DNA of 64,000 bases from Rhodobacterales bacterium. Its GTDB lineage: Bacteria > Pseudomonadota > Alphaproteobacteria > Rhizobiales > Stappiaceae. Below are positions 18,029 through 27,819 of the stretch, piece by piece. The stretch lies in assembly GCA_008107755.1 (NCBI GenBank), contig VIRH01000148.1, positions 1-64,000 of the forward strand, written 5' to 3'. The position numbers and the translations under genes are program-made. The stretch's first letter is position 1, and every line of letters begins with the position of its first letter. A model generated the notes under the pieces. That model was given only the letters and a program-made list of their open reading frames with translations, ran no database searches and was not told where the DNA came from.

Positions 18029-18153
18029 AAGCGATGCTGATCGCCTTTGCCGCAATCGTGGTTATCGCCGTAGGCGCCAACCAGGCCCTGACCCATATGG
18101 GTTTCTCGAGCGCCGACGAGTATAGCAGTTCGTCCGTCCGGCTCGACCACTGA
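18025..18153 (+). CDS. 42-aa single-span membrane peptide ending the fdh operon
   Basis: A short ORF that starts in the ATGA overlap with the WD40-cytochrome gene. The peptide begins MKAMLIAFAAIVVIAVGANQ, one hydrophobic segment able to span the membrane or act as a signal, followed by a polar Ser-rich tail (SSADEYSSSSVRLDH). The coupling to the upstream stop codon argues it is translated. Function unknown; a small subunit of the membrane complex is a reasonable guess. Confidence 0.6.
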   Translation: MKAMLIAFAAIVVIAVGANQALTHMGFSSADEYSSSSVRLDH

Positions 18154-18494
18154 ATGCTGGTCGCCGGTGAAATGCCGCGCCTCTTGTTCGAACCGCAAGA
18201 TCGGTGAAGCCGAGTTCCCCGGCCGGACTATCTGCCGGAGAGGTGATGGGCGGGTGAGGTGTTTTTCAGCCGGCGGCTGATCTTTCGCCGGGATATCGCA
18301 GCTCGGGAAAACCTTGCCGATGTCTTCTTGTTGCCGGAAACGGTCTCGGCGGTGGTCCGCCTGAGAGTGAGAAGGGCAGTGGCCTTCCGCAAAAGAAAAA
18401 CTCCCCCTCCTGCTAGTGGGATGAGGAGAGGGAGCAGAAGAGCGGGTGCGGGAGAAAGGTCCTGGCCCGCTCAACCTTCATTGTTCAAAAAAGC
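18154..18494. other. Gap between convergent fdh and tup operons
   Basis: A 341-bp convergent gap. I see no coding sequence with a ribosome site. Its only clear element is the minus-strand terminator for tupBCA at 18391-18434. I found no equally good terminator for the plus-strand fdh operon. Confidence 0.5.
18391..18434 (-). terminator. Rho-independent terminator of tupBCA
   Basis: CTCCCCCTCCT (18401-18411) pairs with AGGAGAGGGAG (18424-18434), 11 bp with one mismatch and a 12-nt loop. Read on the minus strand the stem is followed by TTTTTCTTTT (18391-18400), as expected after tupA, which ends at 18495. Confidence 0.75.
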
Positions 18495-19328
18495 TCAGCT
18501 GCCTTTCTTGGCATTCGGGAAGAACAGCTGCTGCCCATCGACCTTGTAGGCGGCGATGGTTTCCTGGCCTTCGTCCGAGAGCAGCCAGTCGATGAACTGC
18601 TGACCCAAATCCGCCTTGACGTTGGAATGCACTTCCGGATTGACCAGAATGACGCCGTACTGGTTGAACATCTTCTCGTCGCCTTCGACGGCGATCTCGT
18701 AATCACCCTTGTTGCCGAAGGCGATCCAGGTGGCGCGGTCGGTCATGATGTAGGCGTCCATGCCGGTGCCGGTGTTCAGCGTCGCGCCCATGCCGGAGCC
18801 GGTTTCGCGGTACCAGTCGCCGGATGCTTCGGATGGGTCGATGCCGGCGGCCTTCCAGAGGCGACGCTCCGCCTTGTGCGTGCCACTGTCGTCGCCGCGC
18901 GATGCAAAGGCCGACTTGCTGTCGGCGATCTTCTTCAGGGCCGCAACGATATCACTGGACCCGGCGACGCCGGCAGGATCGGAACTCGGTCCGACGATGA
19001 CAAAGTCATTGTACATGACGTCAGCGCGTGAAACGCCCTGACCGTCGGCGACGAATTTTTCTTCAGCAGGCTTTGCATGCACGAACAGCACATCGCCGTC
19101 GCCATTGGCGGCGTTCTTGATTGCCTGACCGGTGCCGACCGCAACGACGCGCACGTCGATACCGGTCTTTTTCTTGAAGATCGGCAGCATGTAGTCGAAC
19201 AGGCCCGAGTTCTGCGTGGACGTCGTGGACTGGACGATGATGAACTTGTCCTCGGCGAGGGCCGGGTGACCGGCCATCACGCCTGCGATTACGGTCGCGG
19301 CGAGGGCCAGAAATGCTCTTCTGATCAA
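18495..19328 (-). CDS. tupA: Tungstate ABC transporter substrate-binding protein
   Basis: A 277-aa periplasmic protein with a signal peptide (LALAATVIAGVMAGHPALA). The anion-binding loop QSTTSTQNSGL shortly after the mature start is the Thr/Ser-rich signature of TupA-type tungstate binders, as opposed to ModA. Other family motifs are FASRGDDSGTHKAE and GMGATLNTGTGMDAYIMTDRATW. It is the last gene of a minus-strand operon, overlapping tupC by 4 bp. TupA proteins are typically strongly W-selective, though some also take molybdate. Its location next to formate dehydrogenase suggests it feeds FdhA cofactor synthesis. Confidence 0.9.
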   Translation of the reverse strand: MIRRAFLALAATVIAGVMAGHPALAEDKFIIVQSTTSTQNSGLFDYMLPIFKKKTGIDVRVVAVGTGQAIKNAANGDGDVLFVHAKPAEEKFVADGQGVSRADVMYNDFVIVGPSSDPAGVAGSSDIVAALKKIADSKSAFASRGDDSGTHKAERRLWKAAGIDPSEASGDWYRETGSGMGATLNTGTGMDAYIMTDRATWIAFGNKGDYEIAVEGDEKMFNQYGVILVNPEVHSNVKADLGQQFIDWLLSDEGQETIAAYKVDGQQLFFPNAKKGS

Positions 19329-20143
19329 AGTGATCTCCCTGTTTGGTTATTCATGTTTGGTGTGTTGGACCCCAGATAGATGCGGCCGTCACGCCAGGCG
19401 CGGACCGGCTCACTTTCAGGGGCATTCAGGACCCGATCGACGGATCCGATTTCAGCGACCTGTCCGTCCTGCAGAAAAACGACATCCTGCCCGAGGCGCT
19501 TCGCCTGGCCGGCATCATGGGTGATGAGGACGATGGTCACGCCGCGCGCATTGGCCTGAAGAACGAGGTTTTCAATCGCTGCGGTGGAGGCCGGATCGAG
19601 ATTGGAGGTCGGCTCGTCCAGAAACAGCAGTTCCGGGTCGCAGGCGAGCGCCCTCACAAGCGACAGGCGCTGCTGTTCGCCGCCGGAAAGCACCCTGGCC
19701 GGACGGCTCGCAAGATGTTCGAGGCCGGCGTCCGCCAGCGCCGCGCGGGTTTTCTCGGCGCGCTCGCTGCCACGAAGGCCGCGGACGGACAACGCGAATT
19801 TCAAATTGGCAAGAACGGACCGTCGCAACAGCACCGGACGCTGAAAGACCATTGCCTGGGCATGTCTGGCCGCCGGGGAAAGCGGCTGGCCTTTCCACAA
19901 CAGCGCTCCACTGTCCGGTCGCAGCAGGCCGTGCATCAGGCGCATCAGCAGGCTCTTGCCGGATCCGTTGGGGCCCATGATGAGGGTGCGTGCGCCGCGC
20001 CGGACAATCAGGTCGACCCCTGTCAGGAGGTCGGTCCCGCCGGCCGAAAAGTTGAGGTCGCGCACCTCGAGCAGCGCTTCACGCGGCTGAAGGTGAGGAG
20101 AGGTCGAGGGGCAACTTCCCGTGTCGTAGATGGCATCACGCAT
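19325..20143 (-). CDS. tupC: Tungstate ABC transporter ATP-binding protein
   Basis: A 272-aa cytoplasmic ABC ATPase with Walker A GPNGSGKS, signature LSGGEQQRL, Walker B LLFLDEP and the switch His in VLITHDAGQ. It lacks the C-terminal Mop domain of ModC, in keeping with Tup-type transporters. It overlaps tupB by 8 bp and tupA by 4 bp, so the three are co-translated. Confidence 0.88.
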   Translation of the reverse strand: MRDAIYDTGSCPSTSPHLQPREALLEVRDLNFSAGGTDLLTGVDLIVRRGARTLIMGPNGSGKSLLMRLMHGLLRPDSGALLWKGQPLSPAARHAQAMVFQRPVLLRRSVLANLKFALSVRGLRGSERAEKTRAALADAGLEHLASRPARVLSGGEQQRLSLVRALACDPELLFLDEPTSNLDPASTAAIENLVLQANARGVTIVLITHDAGQAKRLGQDVVFLQDGQVAEIGSVDRVLNAPESEPVRAWRDGRIYLGSNTPNMNNQTGRSL

Positions 20144-20843
20144 AGGCGGCCCTCACGGCGGAGGCGCGCAGCGCCATGACGGCTGCGTTGACCGCAAGAG
20201 CAATCGCGAGAAGGATCACGCCAAGCGCCAGTGCAAGCTGAAGATTTCCCTTGGAGGTCTCCAGCGCGATCGTGGTGGTCATGACGCGGGTGACGTGATT
20301 GATGTTGCCACCAACAATGATGACCGCGCCGACCTCGGCAACTGCCCGGCCGAAGCCTGCGAGCGCAACGGTCAGCAGGCTGTAGCGGGCATCCCAGAGC
20401 ATGGCGAACAAACGATTGACCGGACCGACGCCCATTGACGCGAACTGCTCGGAGTACTCGCGATCGAGATCCTCGATCACCTGGCGTGTCAGGGCGGCGA
20501 CGATCGGGGTCACGAGCACCATCTGCGCGATGATCATGGCGGTGGGGGTGTAGAGCAGGCGCAGCGGGCCGAGCGGGCCGGATGCGGATAGCATCAGATA
20601 GACGAGCAGGCCGACGACGACCGGCGGAAGACCCATCAGTGCGTTCAGAATGACGGCAATCAGGGTACGGCCGGGAAACCGGAACGTGCCCACCGCCGCG
20701 CCGAGCGGGAGGCCGATGAGACAGGCCAGCACAACGGCCGTCAGGGTCACCCGCAACGACAGGCCGATGATCTCCATCAGATCCGGATCGAACGAGAACA
20801 CGAGCCCGATCGCACCGGCGAGCGTGCTCCAGAAGCTGTCCAT
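20136..20843 (-). CDS. tupB: Tungstate ABC transporter permease
   Basis: A 235-aa inner-membrane permease with about five hydrophobic segments and a binding-protein-dependent transport motif (GFGRAVAEVGAVIIVGGNI, the EAA-type loop). It is the first gene of tupBCA. The 256-bp region upstream (20844-21099), shared with the 3' end of hutU, is AT-rich near 20871-20905 and should hold the promoter; I found no convincing ModE- or TunR-like palindrome. Confidence 0.88.
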   Translation of the reverse strand: MDSFWSTLAGAIGLVFSFDPDLMEIIGLSLRVTLTAVVLACLIGLPLGAAVGTFRFPGRTLIAVILNALMGLPPVVVGLLVYLMLSASGPLGPLRLLYTPTAMIIAQMVLVTPIVAALTRQVIEDLDREYSEQFASMGVGPVNRLFAMLWDARYSLLTVALAGFGRAVAEVGAVIIVGGNINHVTRVMTTTIALETSKGNLQLALALGVILLAIALAVNAAVMALRASAVRAAYA

Positions 20844-21099
20844 TCCTGCTTTTTCTCCCTAGTTTCGGGAAGAAATAACGTAAAATGCACAAAAAGCCAA
20901 ATTATGCGAGGCGTGCTTGCCCTACAAACCGCTGCGTCATCCTGGCGCGGCCGGTTCGGGCTGGAGCATCTCAACAGATTTTTGGGTATGGAGACGTCAG
21001 GGCCATGACCTGACCTGGCCTGGCGCACGCGTTTTGCCCCGATCGATGATGGGCGACCGGGGCACAGGGCTTTGCAGCTTTCAGGATGCGCTCTGGCGC

Positions 21100-22770
21100 C
21101 TAGCCCAGAATGCCGGGCAGGTTCAGGCCCTGTTCCTTCGCACAGTCAATGGCGATGTCGTAGCCCGCGTCCGCGTGGCGCATGACGCCGGTGGCCGGGT
21201 CGTTCCACAGAACGCGCTCCAGCCGGCGGTCGGCATCTTCCGAGCCGTCGCAGCAGATGACCATGCCGGAGTGCTGGGAAAAGCCCATGCCGACGCCGCC
21301 GCCGTGGTGGAGCGAGACCCAGGTCGCGCCCGACGCGGTGTTGAGCAGGGCGTTCAGGAGCGGCCAGTCGGAGACGGCGTCAGATCCGTCTTTCATCGAT
21401 TCCGTCTCGCGGTTCGGCGAGGCGACGGAGCCCGAGTCCAGATGGTCGCGGCCGATGACGATCGGCGCCTTCAGTTCGCCGTTGCGGACCATTTCGTTGA
21501 AGGCGAGGCCCAAACGGTGGCGCTGGCCGAGGCCGACCCAGCAGATGCGCGCCGGCAGGCCCTGGAAGGAGATGCGTTCCTTCGCCATGTCCAGCCAGTT
21601 GTGAAGGTGCGGATCGTCCGGGATCAGTTCCTTCACCTTGGCGTCGGTCTTGTAGATATCCTCCGGATCGCCTGACAGCGCACACCAGCGGAACGGGCCA
21701 ATGCCGCGGCAGAACAGGGGGCGGATGTAGGCCGGGACGAAGCCCGGGAAGGCGAAGGCGTTTTCCAGGCCTTCCTCGAGCGCGACCTGGCGGATGTTGT
21801 TGCCATAGTCGAGGGTCGGGACACCCTGGTTCCAGAAGTCGACCATGGCCGCCACATGCACCTTCATCGAGGCACGGGCGGCTTTTTCAACGGCCTTCGG
21901 GGCGCTTTCGGCCTTCTCGCGCCACTCGGCGACCGACCAGCCCTGGGGCAGGTAGCCGTTGAGCGGGTCATGGGCGGAGGTCTGGTCGGTAACGATGTCC
22001 GGCTTGACGCCGCGCTTGACCAGTTCGGAAAAGACGTCGGCGGCGTTGCCGAGGAGGCCGACGGATTTGGCTTCGCCGGCGGCGGTCCATTTCTCGATGA
22101 GGGCAAGAGCCTCGTCGAGGGTGGTCGCCTTCTCGTCGACATAACGGGTGCGCAGGCGGAAATCGATTCGGGTCTCGTCGCATTCCACCGCGAGGCAGCA
22201 GGCGCCGGCCATGACGGCGGCCAGTGGCTGGGCGCCGCCCATGCCGCCGAGACCCCCGGTCAGGATCCAGCGGCCCTTGAGGTTGCCCTCATAGTGCTGG
22301 CGGCCGGCTTCCATGAAGGTCTCGTAGGTGCCCTGCACGATGCCCTGCGTGCCTATGTAGATCCAGGAGCCGGCGGTCATCTGGCCGTACATGGCCAGGC
22401 CCTTCTTATCCAGCTCGTGGAAATGGTCCCAGGTCGCCCAGTTCGGAACGAGGTTGGAATTGGCGATGAGAACGCGGGGCGCGTCCTTGTGCGTTCTGAA
22501 GACGCCGACCGGCTTGCCGGATTGCACCAGCAGGGTCTCGTCTTCCTCAAGGCTTTTCAGGCTGGCGACGATGCGGTCGAAGTCTTCCCAGGTGCGGGCC
22601 GCGCGGCCGATGCCGCCGTAGACCACCAGCTCGTGCGGGTTTTCTGCCACATCCGGATGAAGGTTGTTCATCAGCATGCGAAGCGGTGCCTCGGTCAGCC
22701 AGGATTTGGTGTTGAGGTCGGTGCCGGTGGGCGGGAATACGTCACGTGCGTTGTGGCGGCGATCAACCAT
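21100..22770 (-). CDS. hutU: Urocanate hydratase (urocanase)
   Basis: A 556-aa cytosolic NAD-dependent enzyme of the histidine pathway, converting urocanate to imidazolonepropionate. It contains the NAD-binding [13 protein letters not shown] and the urocanase signature region near [13 protein letters not shown] and [10 protein letters not shown]. Length is full. It is the last gene of hutIHGU and overlaps hutG by 8 bp. Substrate comes from HutH and product goes to HutI, both in the same operon. Confidence 0.96.
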   Translation of the reverse strand: MVDRRHNARDVFPPTGTDLNTKSWLTEAPLRMLMNNLHPDVAENPHELVVYGGIGRAARTWEDFDRIVASLKSLEEDETLLVQSGKPVGVFRTHKDAPRVLIANSNLVPNWATWDHFHELDKKGLAMYGQMTAGSWIYIGTQGIVQGTYETFMEAGRQHYEGNLKGRWILTGGLGGMGGAQPLAAVMAGACCLAVECDETRIDFRLRTRYVDEKATTLDEALALIEKWTAAGEAKSVGLLGNAADVFSELVKRGVKPDIVTDQTSAHDPLNGYLPQGWSVAEWREKAESAPKAVEKAARASMKVHVAAMVDFWNQGVPTLDYGNNIRQVALEEGLENAFAFPGFVPAYIRPLFCRGIGPFRWCALSGDPEDIYKTDAKVKELIPDDPHLHNWLDMAKERISFQGLPARICWVGLGQRHRLGLAFNEMVRNGELKAPIVIGRDHLDSGSVASPNRETESMKDGSDAVSDWPLLNALLNTASGATWVSLHHGGGVGMGFSQHSGMVICCDGSEDADRRLERVLWNDPATGVMRHADAGYDIAIDCAKEQGLNLPGILG

Positions 22771-23590
22771 GGTTCGCTCCCCTGGATGCGTTGTTGATAA
22801 GGGTTGGCGCGAGGGTTTCCAGCGCGCTCAGAATGTCTTTGAGGTGGAACCGCAGCCGGTCGGCCTTTGCCTTGTCGTAAGCGAAGGGCAGGTCCTCGGT
22901 TGCCAGATGCGTCTTTTGCGCAAGTTCCATCTGTATGGCGTGAAGGCCCTCCGCCGGGCGCCCGTAATGACGGGTCGTCCAGCCGCCCTTGAAACGGCCG
23001 TTGAGGATGGCGGAATAGCCCTCGGCGGTTTTCGTCCGACTGGCGACGGCGGCCTCGATGTCGGGATCGCAGGTGGTGCCGCTGTTGGTGCCGACGTTGA
23101 AATCCGGCAGGGGGCCCTCGAAGAGATAAGGGATGACCGAGCGGATCGAGTGGCAATCGTAGAGAATGGCAACGCCGTGTTTTGCCTTCACCCGCTCAAG
23201 CTCGGCGGCAAGGGCGGTGTGATAGGGCGCGTGCCAGGCAAGGCGGCGGGCCTCGATTTCCTGCGCATCGGGCTCGGTGCCTTCGCGATAAATCGGACGG
23301 CCGTCGAAGTCGGTCGTCGGGCACAGGCCGGTGGTGTTCTGCCCCGGATAGAGCGAGACGCCTTCCGGATCGCGGTTGGCGTCAATCACGTAGCGGTGGA
23401 AGTTGGCCTTCACCATTGTTGCACTGTCAAGGAGACCGGAATAGAGCCGGTCGACGTGCCAGTCGGTATCACCCAGTTTCAGTCCGGTCTCGTTGAGCTT
23501 CGCGCGGATATCCTCCGGCACGAAGGTGCCGGCGTGGGGCACGCCGAGGACGACGGGGCTGTCGCCGGAAATGACATCAACCGGCTGCAT
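22763..23590 (-). CDS. hutG: N-formylglutamate deformylase
   Basis: A 275-aa zinc-type amidohydrolase of the N-formylglutamate family that releases glutamate and formate as the last step of the five-step histidine route. Recognisable motifs are [26 protein letters not shown] and [10 protein letters not shown] with the metal-binding His. It overlaps hutH by 14 bp and hutU by 8 bp. Its pairing with hutF in this locus fits: HutF makes N-formimino-glutamate into N-formylglutamate. The formate released could feed the formate dehydrogenase encoded nearby, which is inference. Confidence 0.93.
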   Translation of the reverse strand: MQPVDVISGDSPVVLGVPHAGTFVPEDIRAKLNETGLKLGDTDWHVDRLYSGLLDSATMVKANFHRYVIDANRDPEGVSLYPGQNTTGLCPTTDFDGRPIYREGTEPDAQEIEARRLAWHAPYHTALAAELERVKAKHGVAILYDCHSIRSVIPYLFEGPLPDFNVGTNSGTTCDPDIEAAVASRTKTAEGYSAILNGRFKGGWTTRHYGRPAEGLHAIQMELAQKTHLATEDLPFAYDKAKADRLRFHLKDILSALETLAPTLINNASRGANHG

Positions 23591-25133
23591 GGGCGTCTCC
23601 GAGTTCGATCATGTGGGTTTGGGAAACAGCGGAAACGAGTGCGCGGGTGCGGACCAGCTCCGCGGCTTTTTCGAGGTCCGGTGCGAGATAGCGGTCCTTT
23701 TCCAGCTTCGGCACGTCCCGGCGCAATTCGCTGATGACGGTCTGGAGAGCGGGGCTGGTCTTCAGCGGGGCGCGGTGTTCGATGCCCTCGATCGCGCACA
23801 GAAGCTCCACCCCGAGAATGTGCGACAGGTTGGCATTCATGCGTGCAAGGCGCCGCGCCCCATGGGCTGCCATGGAGACATGGTCTTCCTGATTGGCGCT
23901 TGTGGGGGTGGAATCCGTCGAGCACGGATTTGCAAGGTGTTTGTTCTCGCTCATCAATGCTGCCGTCGTGACTTCGGCGATCATCATGCCGGAGTTGAGA
24001 CCGGGGTCCTTCGCCAGAAAGGGCGGCAGGTCGAAGGAAAGTGTCGGATCGACCATCAGCGCAACGCGCCGCTGGGCAATCGCGCCAAGCTCGGCAATGG
24101 CAAGGGCGATCTGATCGGCGGCGAAGGCGACCGGCTCGGCATGGAAGTTGCCGCCGGAGACGATGCGGTCGGCCTCGATCAGGACCAGCGGGTTGTCGGT
24201 CGCGGCGTTGGCCTCGATTTCCAGAGTGGTGGCGGCCATGCGCAGAAGGTCGATACAGGCCCCTGCGACTTGCGGCTGGCAGCGAATGCAGTAGGGGTCC
24301 TGAACGCGGGTGTCGCCTTCGCGGTGGCTTTCCCGGATCTCGGAATTTTCCATGACCGACCGCATGACCCTTGCGACCTCGATCTGACCGCGATGGCCGC
24401 GCAGATCGTGGATTTCCGGCAACAGTGGAGCGGTGGAGCCCATGATGGCGTCGGTCGAAAGGCTTGCGGTGACGAGGGTTGCCTCGGCCAGGCGCCAGGC
24501 ATCAAACAGCGCGATCAGGGCGCAGGCGGTCGAGAACTGGGTGCCGTTGATGAGGCCGAGGCCTTCCTTCGGCCCGAGCACCACCGGCGTCAGTCCTGCC
24601 TTTTGCAGCGCGTCGCGGCCGGACATGCGCTCGCCGCCGAACTCGGCTTCGCCTTCGCCGATCAGGACGGCGGTCATGTGGGCGAGCGGCGCAAGATCGC
24701 CGGAGGCGCCGACGGAGCCTTGCGAGGGGATGACGGGCGTGACGCCCTTTTCCAGACAATCCTCGATCAGCTTGAGGACAACAAAGCGAACGCCGGAGGC
24801 ACCGCGCCCGAGGGACAGCAGCTTCAGCACCATCATCAGCCGTGTCGCCGTGCGGTCAAGCGCCTCGCCGACGCCGCAGCAATGGGAGAGGATCAGGTTG
24901 CGCTGGAGGGTTTCCGTGTCTTCCGCCGCTATCTTGACGCTGGCAAGCTTGCCGAAGCCGGTGTTGACGCCATAGACGGCCTCGTCTCCGCGGGCGGCCT
25001 TGGCGACCCGTTCGGCGGCAAGGTCGATGGCGGCCTGCGCCGCCCGGTCGATGCGCACGGGACGCTCTGCCCGGTAGATGCTTTCCAGGTCCGCCAGGGA
25101 GACGTTGCCCGGTGTCAGGGTGAGGGCGCTCAT
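23577..25133 (-). CDS. hutH: Histidine ammonia-lyase
   Basis: A 518-aa enzyme deaminating histidine to urocanate. The self-forming MIO cofactor triad is present in [14 protein letters not shown] (Ala-Ser-Gly), as is the N-terminal VYGVNTGFG motif with the catalytic Tyr. It overlaps hutI by 4 bp. Full length, with no sign of damage. Confidence 0.96.
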   Translation of the reverse strand: MSALTLTPGNVSLADLESIYRAERPVRIDRAAQAAIDLAAERVAKAARGDEAVYGVNTGFGKLASVKIAAEDTETLQRNLILSHCCGVGEALDRTATRLMMVLKLLSLGRGASGVRFVVLKLIEDCLEKGVTPVIPSQGSVGASGDLAPLAHMTAVLIGEGEAEFGGERMSGRDALQKAGLTPVVLGPKEGLGLINGTQFSTACALIALFDAWRLAEATLVTASLSTDAIMGSTAPLLPEIHDLRGHRGQIEVARVMRSVMENSEIRESHREGDTRVQDPYCIRCQPQVAGACIDLLRMAATTLEIEANAATDNPLVLIEADRIVSGGNFHAEPVAFAADQIALAIAELGAIAQRRVALMVDPTLSFDLPPFLAKDPGLNSGMMIAEVTTAALMSENKHLANPCSTDSTPTSANQEDHVSMAAHGARRLARMNANLSHILGVELLCAIEGIEHRAPLKTSPALQTVISELRRDVPKLEKDRYLAPDLEKAAELVRTRALVSAVSQTHMIELGDAHAAG

Positions 25134-26341
25134 TCAGAGCCTCCGAAAATGCGTTTGTGGAGGGAGTTGAAGCCGATCCGGTAGGAAAGTTCGGCCGGGT
25201 GAGTGACGTTCCAGATGGCAAGATCCGCGCGCGTGCCGGGCTGCAATGTGCCCCGATCGGACAGGCCGAGCGCCCGTGCCGCCTCGCGCGTGACGCCTGC
25301 AAGCGCCTCTTCCGGCGTCATGCGGAAAAGCGTGCAGCCCATGTTCATGGTCAGGAGAAGCGAAGCGAGCGGCGATGAACCCGGATTGCAGTCGGTGGCG
25401 AGCGCGATCGGAACCTTGTGCTGCCTCAGAAGGTCAAGCGGCGGATGCTGCGTTTCGCGCAAGGTGTAGAATGCACCAGGCAGCAGGACTGCGATGGTGC
25501 CGCTTTGTGCCATCGCCTTCACGCCGGCTTCGTCCAGATATTCGATATGGTCGGCGGACAGCGCGCCGTAGGAGGCGGCAAGGGCCGCGCCGCCCAGGTT
25601 GGAAAGCTGTTCGGCATGAAGCTTGACCGGCAGGCCAAGTTCCTTCGCCTTGTCGAAGACGCGGGCGATTTCTTCCGGCGAAAAGGCAATGCCTTCGCAG
25701 AAGCCGTCGACCGCATCGACAAGGCCCTCGGCGTGCGCGGCTTCGAGTGCCGGCAGGCAGACTTCCGAGATGTAGTCGCCTGACCGGTCCTTGTAGTCGG
25801 CCGGGATGGCGTGGGCACCCAGGAAACTGGTTTTCACCAGAACCGGGCGCATCTCGCCGATCTTGCGCGCGGTGCGCAGCATGCGGAGTTCGGTGTCGAT
25901 ATCAAGGCCATAGCCGGACTTGATTTCAATCGTGGTGACGCCTTCGGCGATCAACGCATCGACGCGGGGAAGCGCGCTTGCCAGCAGCTCGTCCTCGCTG
26001 GCTGACCGCGTCGCCTTGACCGTGGAAACGATGCCCCCGCCGGCCCGGGCGACTTCCTCGTAGCTCGCTCCCTCAAGGCGCATCTCGAATTCGCGGGCAC
26101 GGTCGCCGCCAAAGACCACATGGGTGTGACAGTCGATCAGGCCGGGCGTCACGAGCCGGCCTTCCAGGTCTTCCGCGGGAAGGGTCGCGTGGTCCGCCGA
26201 CAGCATGGACGCAGCGCCGCACCACGCGATCGTGTCGCCGTCGATCACCAGTGCGCCATCCTCGATCAGTCCATAGGGCTGTCCATTGTCCAGGAAGGTT
26301 GCCAGGCGGGCATTTTTCAAAAGGCGCTTGGACACGGCCAC
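25130..26341 (-). CDS. hutI: Imidazolonepropionase
   Basis: A 403-aa amidohydrolase that opens 4-imidazolone-5-propionate to N-formimino-glutamate. Metal-binding HxH is in [14 protein letters not shown]; downstream KLHAEQLSN (His), [11 protein letters not shown] (His) and the catalytic Asp in LATDCNPGS complete the site. First gene of the minus-strand hut operon, divergent from hutF across a 75-bp control region. Confidence 0.95.
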   Translation of the reverse strand: MAVSKRLLKNARLATFLDNGQPYGLIEDGALVIDGDTIAWCGAASMLSADHATLPAEDLEGRLVTPGLIDCHTHVVFGGDRAREFEMRLEGASYEEVARAGGGIVSTVKATRSASEDELLASALPRVDALIAEGVTTIEIKSGYGLDIDTELRMLRTARKIGEMRPVLVKTSFLGAHAIPADYKDRSGDYISEVCLPALEAAHAEGLVDAVDGFCEGIAFSPEEIARVFDKAKELGLPVKLHAEQLSNLGGAALAASYGALSADHIEYLDEAGVKAMAQSGTIAVLLPGAFYTLRETQHPPLDLLRQHKVPIALATDCNPGSSPLASLLLTMNMGCTLFRMTPEEALAGVTREAARALGLSDRGTLQPGTRADLAIWNVTHPAELSYRIGFNSLHKRIFGGSE

Positions 26342-26372
26342 TCTCCGGCTTGATTAGATTGCGATATAAGAT

Positions 26373-26390
26373 AATATGCATGCACATATT
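26373..26390. promoter_or_regulatory. Candidate HutC operator between hutI and hutF
   Basis: AATATG (26373-26378) and CATATT (26385-26390) are inverted arms around a 6-bp centre, and TGCATGCA (26377-26384) is itself palindromic. The site lies midway in the 75-bp hutI-hutF gap, 31 bp upstream of hutI's start, where a HutC dimer could repress both directions. HutC binding here is inference from position and symmetry. Confidence 0.55.
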
Positions 26391-26416
26391 AAGGTGTCAA
26401 CGGAGGAAAGAGTGGC

Positions 26417-27808
26417 ATGGCGGCAGTTTCCGGATCAGTGATATTCGCCGAAAAGGCACTCCTTCCCGATGGCTGGGCCGACAATGTCAGTGTCGCCTTC
26501 GGCCCGGATGGCCGGATTTCCTCGGTTGTCGCCGACGCACCGGAAAAGTCGGATGCCGCGACGCAGCGAGCCGCCATCCTCCTGCCGGCGCCGGTCAATC
26601 TGCACAGTCACGCTTTCCAGCGGGCGATGGCCGGCATGAGCGAGCGCCGCGGGTCGGAGCCGCGTGACAGCTTCTGGACATGGCGCCAGATCATGTTCCG
26701 CTTTCTTGACGCCCTGACCCCGGATGATATCGAGGCGATCGCCGCCTTCGTGCAGATGGAAATGCTGGAGTCCGGCTACGCGGCCATCGGCGAGTTCCAC
26801 TATCTTCATCACCAGCCTGGCGGCGCGCCCTATGACAGTCTGGCGGAACTCTCCGACAGGATCATGGCGGCAAGCCTGCAAACCGGCATCGGCCTGACCC
26901 ACCTGCCGGTGTTCTATGAATTCGGCGGTTGCGACAGGCGGCCGCTCGCGCCGGGGCAGATCCGCTTCGGCAATGATTTCGACCGGTTTTCGAAACTGCA
27001 CGAACTTGCTGCGCGCTCGCTCAAGTCGCTGCCGGACGATGCCGTTCTGGGCGTCGCGCCGCATTCGCTTCGCGCGGTCGATGAGCAAGGTCTCGCCAAT
27101 GCCGTCACGCTGGCTGGCGGAAATCCGCTCCACATGCATCTTGCCGAACAGATCCCGGAAGTGGAAGAGGTTGTGGCCGCACGGGGCAGGCGCCCGGTCG
27201 AATGGCTGCTTGCCAACCACGATGTCTCGGACACCTGGTGCCTGATCCACTGCACGCAGATGACGCCGGAGGAAACGACGGCCCTTGCCGCGACCGGCGC
27301 GGTGGTCGGTCTTTGTCCGATCACGGAATCCAGTCTCGGCGACGGCATCTTCGATGGCGTTCGCTATCTGGAGGCCGGTGGACGGTTTGGCGTCGGCTCG
27401 GATTCCAACATCCGCATATCCCTGTCGGAGGAACTGCGCACGCTGGAATATTCCCAGCGCCTCCGCGACACCTGCCGCGCCTCCGTTGCCACGAAGGACC
27501 GGTCGACGGGCCGCGTGCTCTTCGACGGCGTGGCCGCCGGCGGTGCGCAGGCCGCGGGGCGCGCGTCCGGCGCAATCCGTGAAGGCCTTCATGCGGATCT
27601 TCTGGCGCTCGATGGCGAGGCAATCGACCTGGAAGGGCGCCAGGGAGACGAGATCCTGGATGCCTGGATCTTTGCCGGCGACGACCGCATGGTCGCCGAC
27701 GTCTGGTCGGCGGGGCGGCATCTGGTGCGGGGCGGCACCCATGTGGACGCGGCCTCGATCCGGGCGCGCTATCGGGCCACGATGAAGTCCCTGCGCGACC
27801 GGGTCTGA
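26417..27808 (+). CDS. hutF: Formimidoylglutamate deiminase
   Basis: A 463-aa amidohydrolase that deiminates N-formimino-L-glutamate to N-formyl-L-glutamate. Metal motifs: NLHSHAFQRAM, MHLAEQIPE (His), CLIHCTQM (His) and GVGSDSNIR (Asp). Start ATG 26417 has GGAGGAAAG immediately upstream. Its presence defines the five-step HutF/HutG histidine pathway rather than the one-step HutG formiminoglutamase route. Confidence 0.94.
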   Translation: MAAVSGSVIFAEKALLPDGWADNVSVAFGPDGRISSVVADAPEKSDAATQRAAILLPAPVNLHSHAFQRAMAGMSERRGSEPRDSFWTWRQIMFRFLDALTPDDIEAIAAFVQMEMLESGYAAIGEFHYLHHQPGGAPYDSLAELSDRIMAASLQTGIGLTHLPVFYEFGGCDRRPLAPGQIRFGNDFDRFSKLHELAARSLKSLPDDAVLGVAPHSLRAVDEQGLANAVTLAGGNPLHMHLAEQIPEVEEVVAARGRRPVEWLLANHDVSDTWCLIHCTQMTPEETTALAATGAVVGLCPITESSLGDGIFDGVRYLEAGGRFGVGSDSNIRISLSEELRTLEYSQRLRDTCRASVATKDRSTGRVLFDGVAAGGAQAAGRASGAIREGLHADLLALDGEAIDLEGRQGDEILDAWIFAGDDRMVADVWSAGRHLVRGGTHVDAASIRARYRATMKSLRDRV

Positions 27809-27819
27809 GGGCAACCCTC

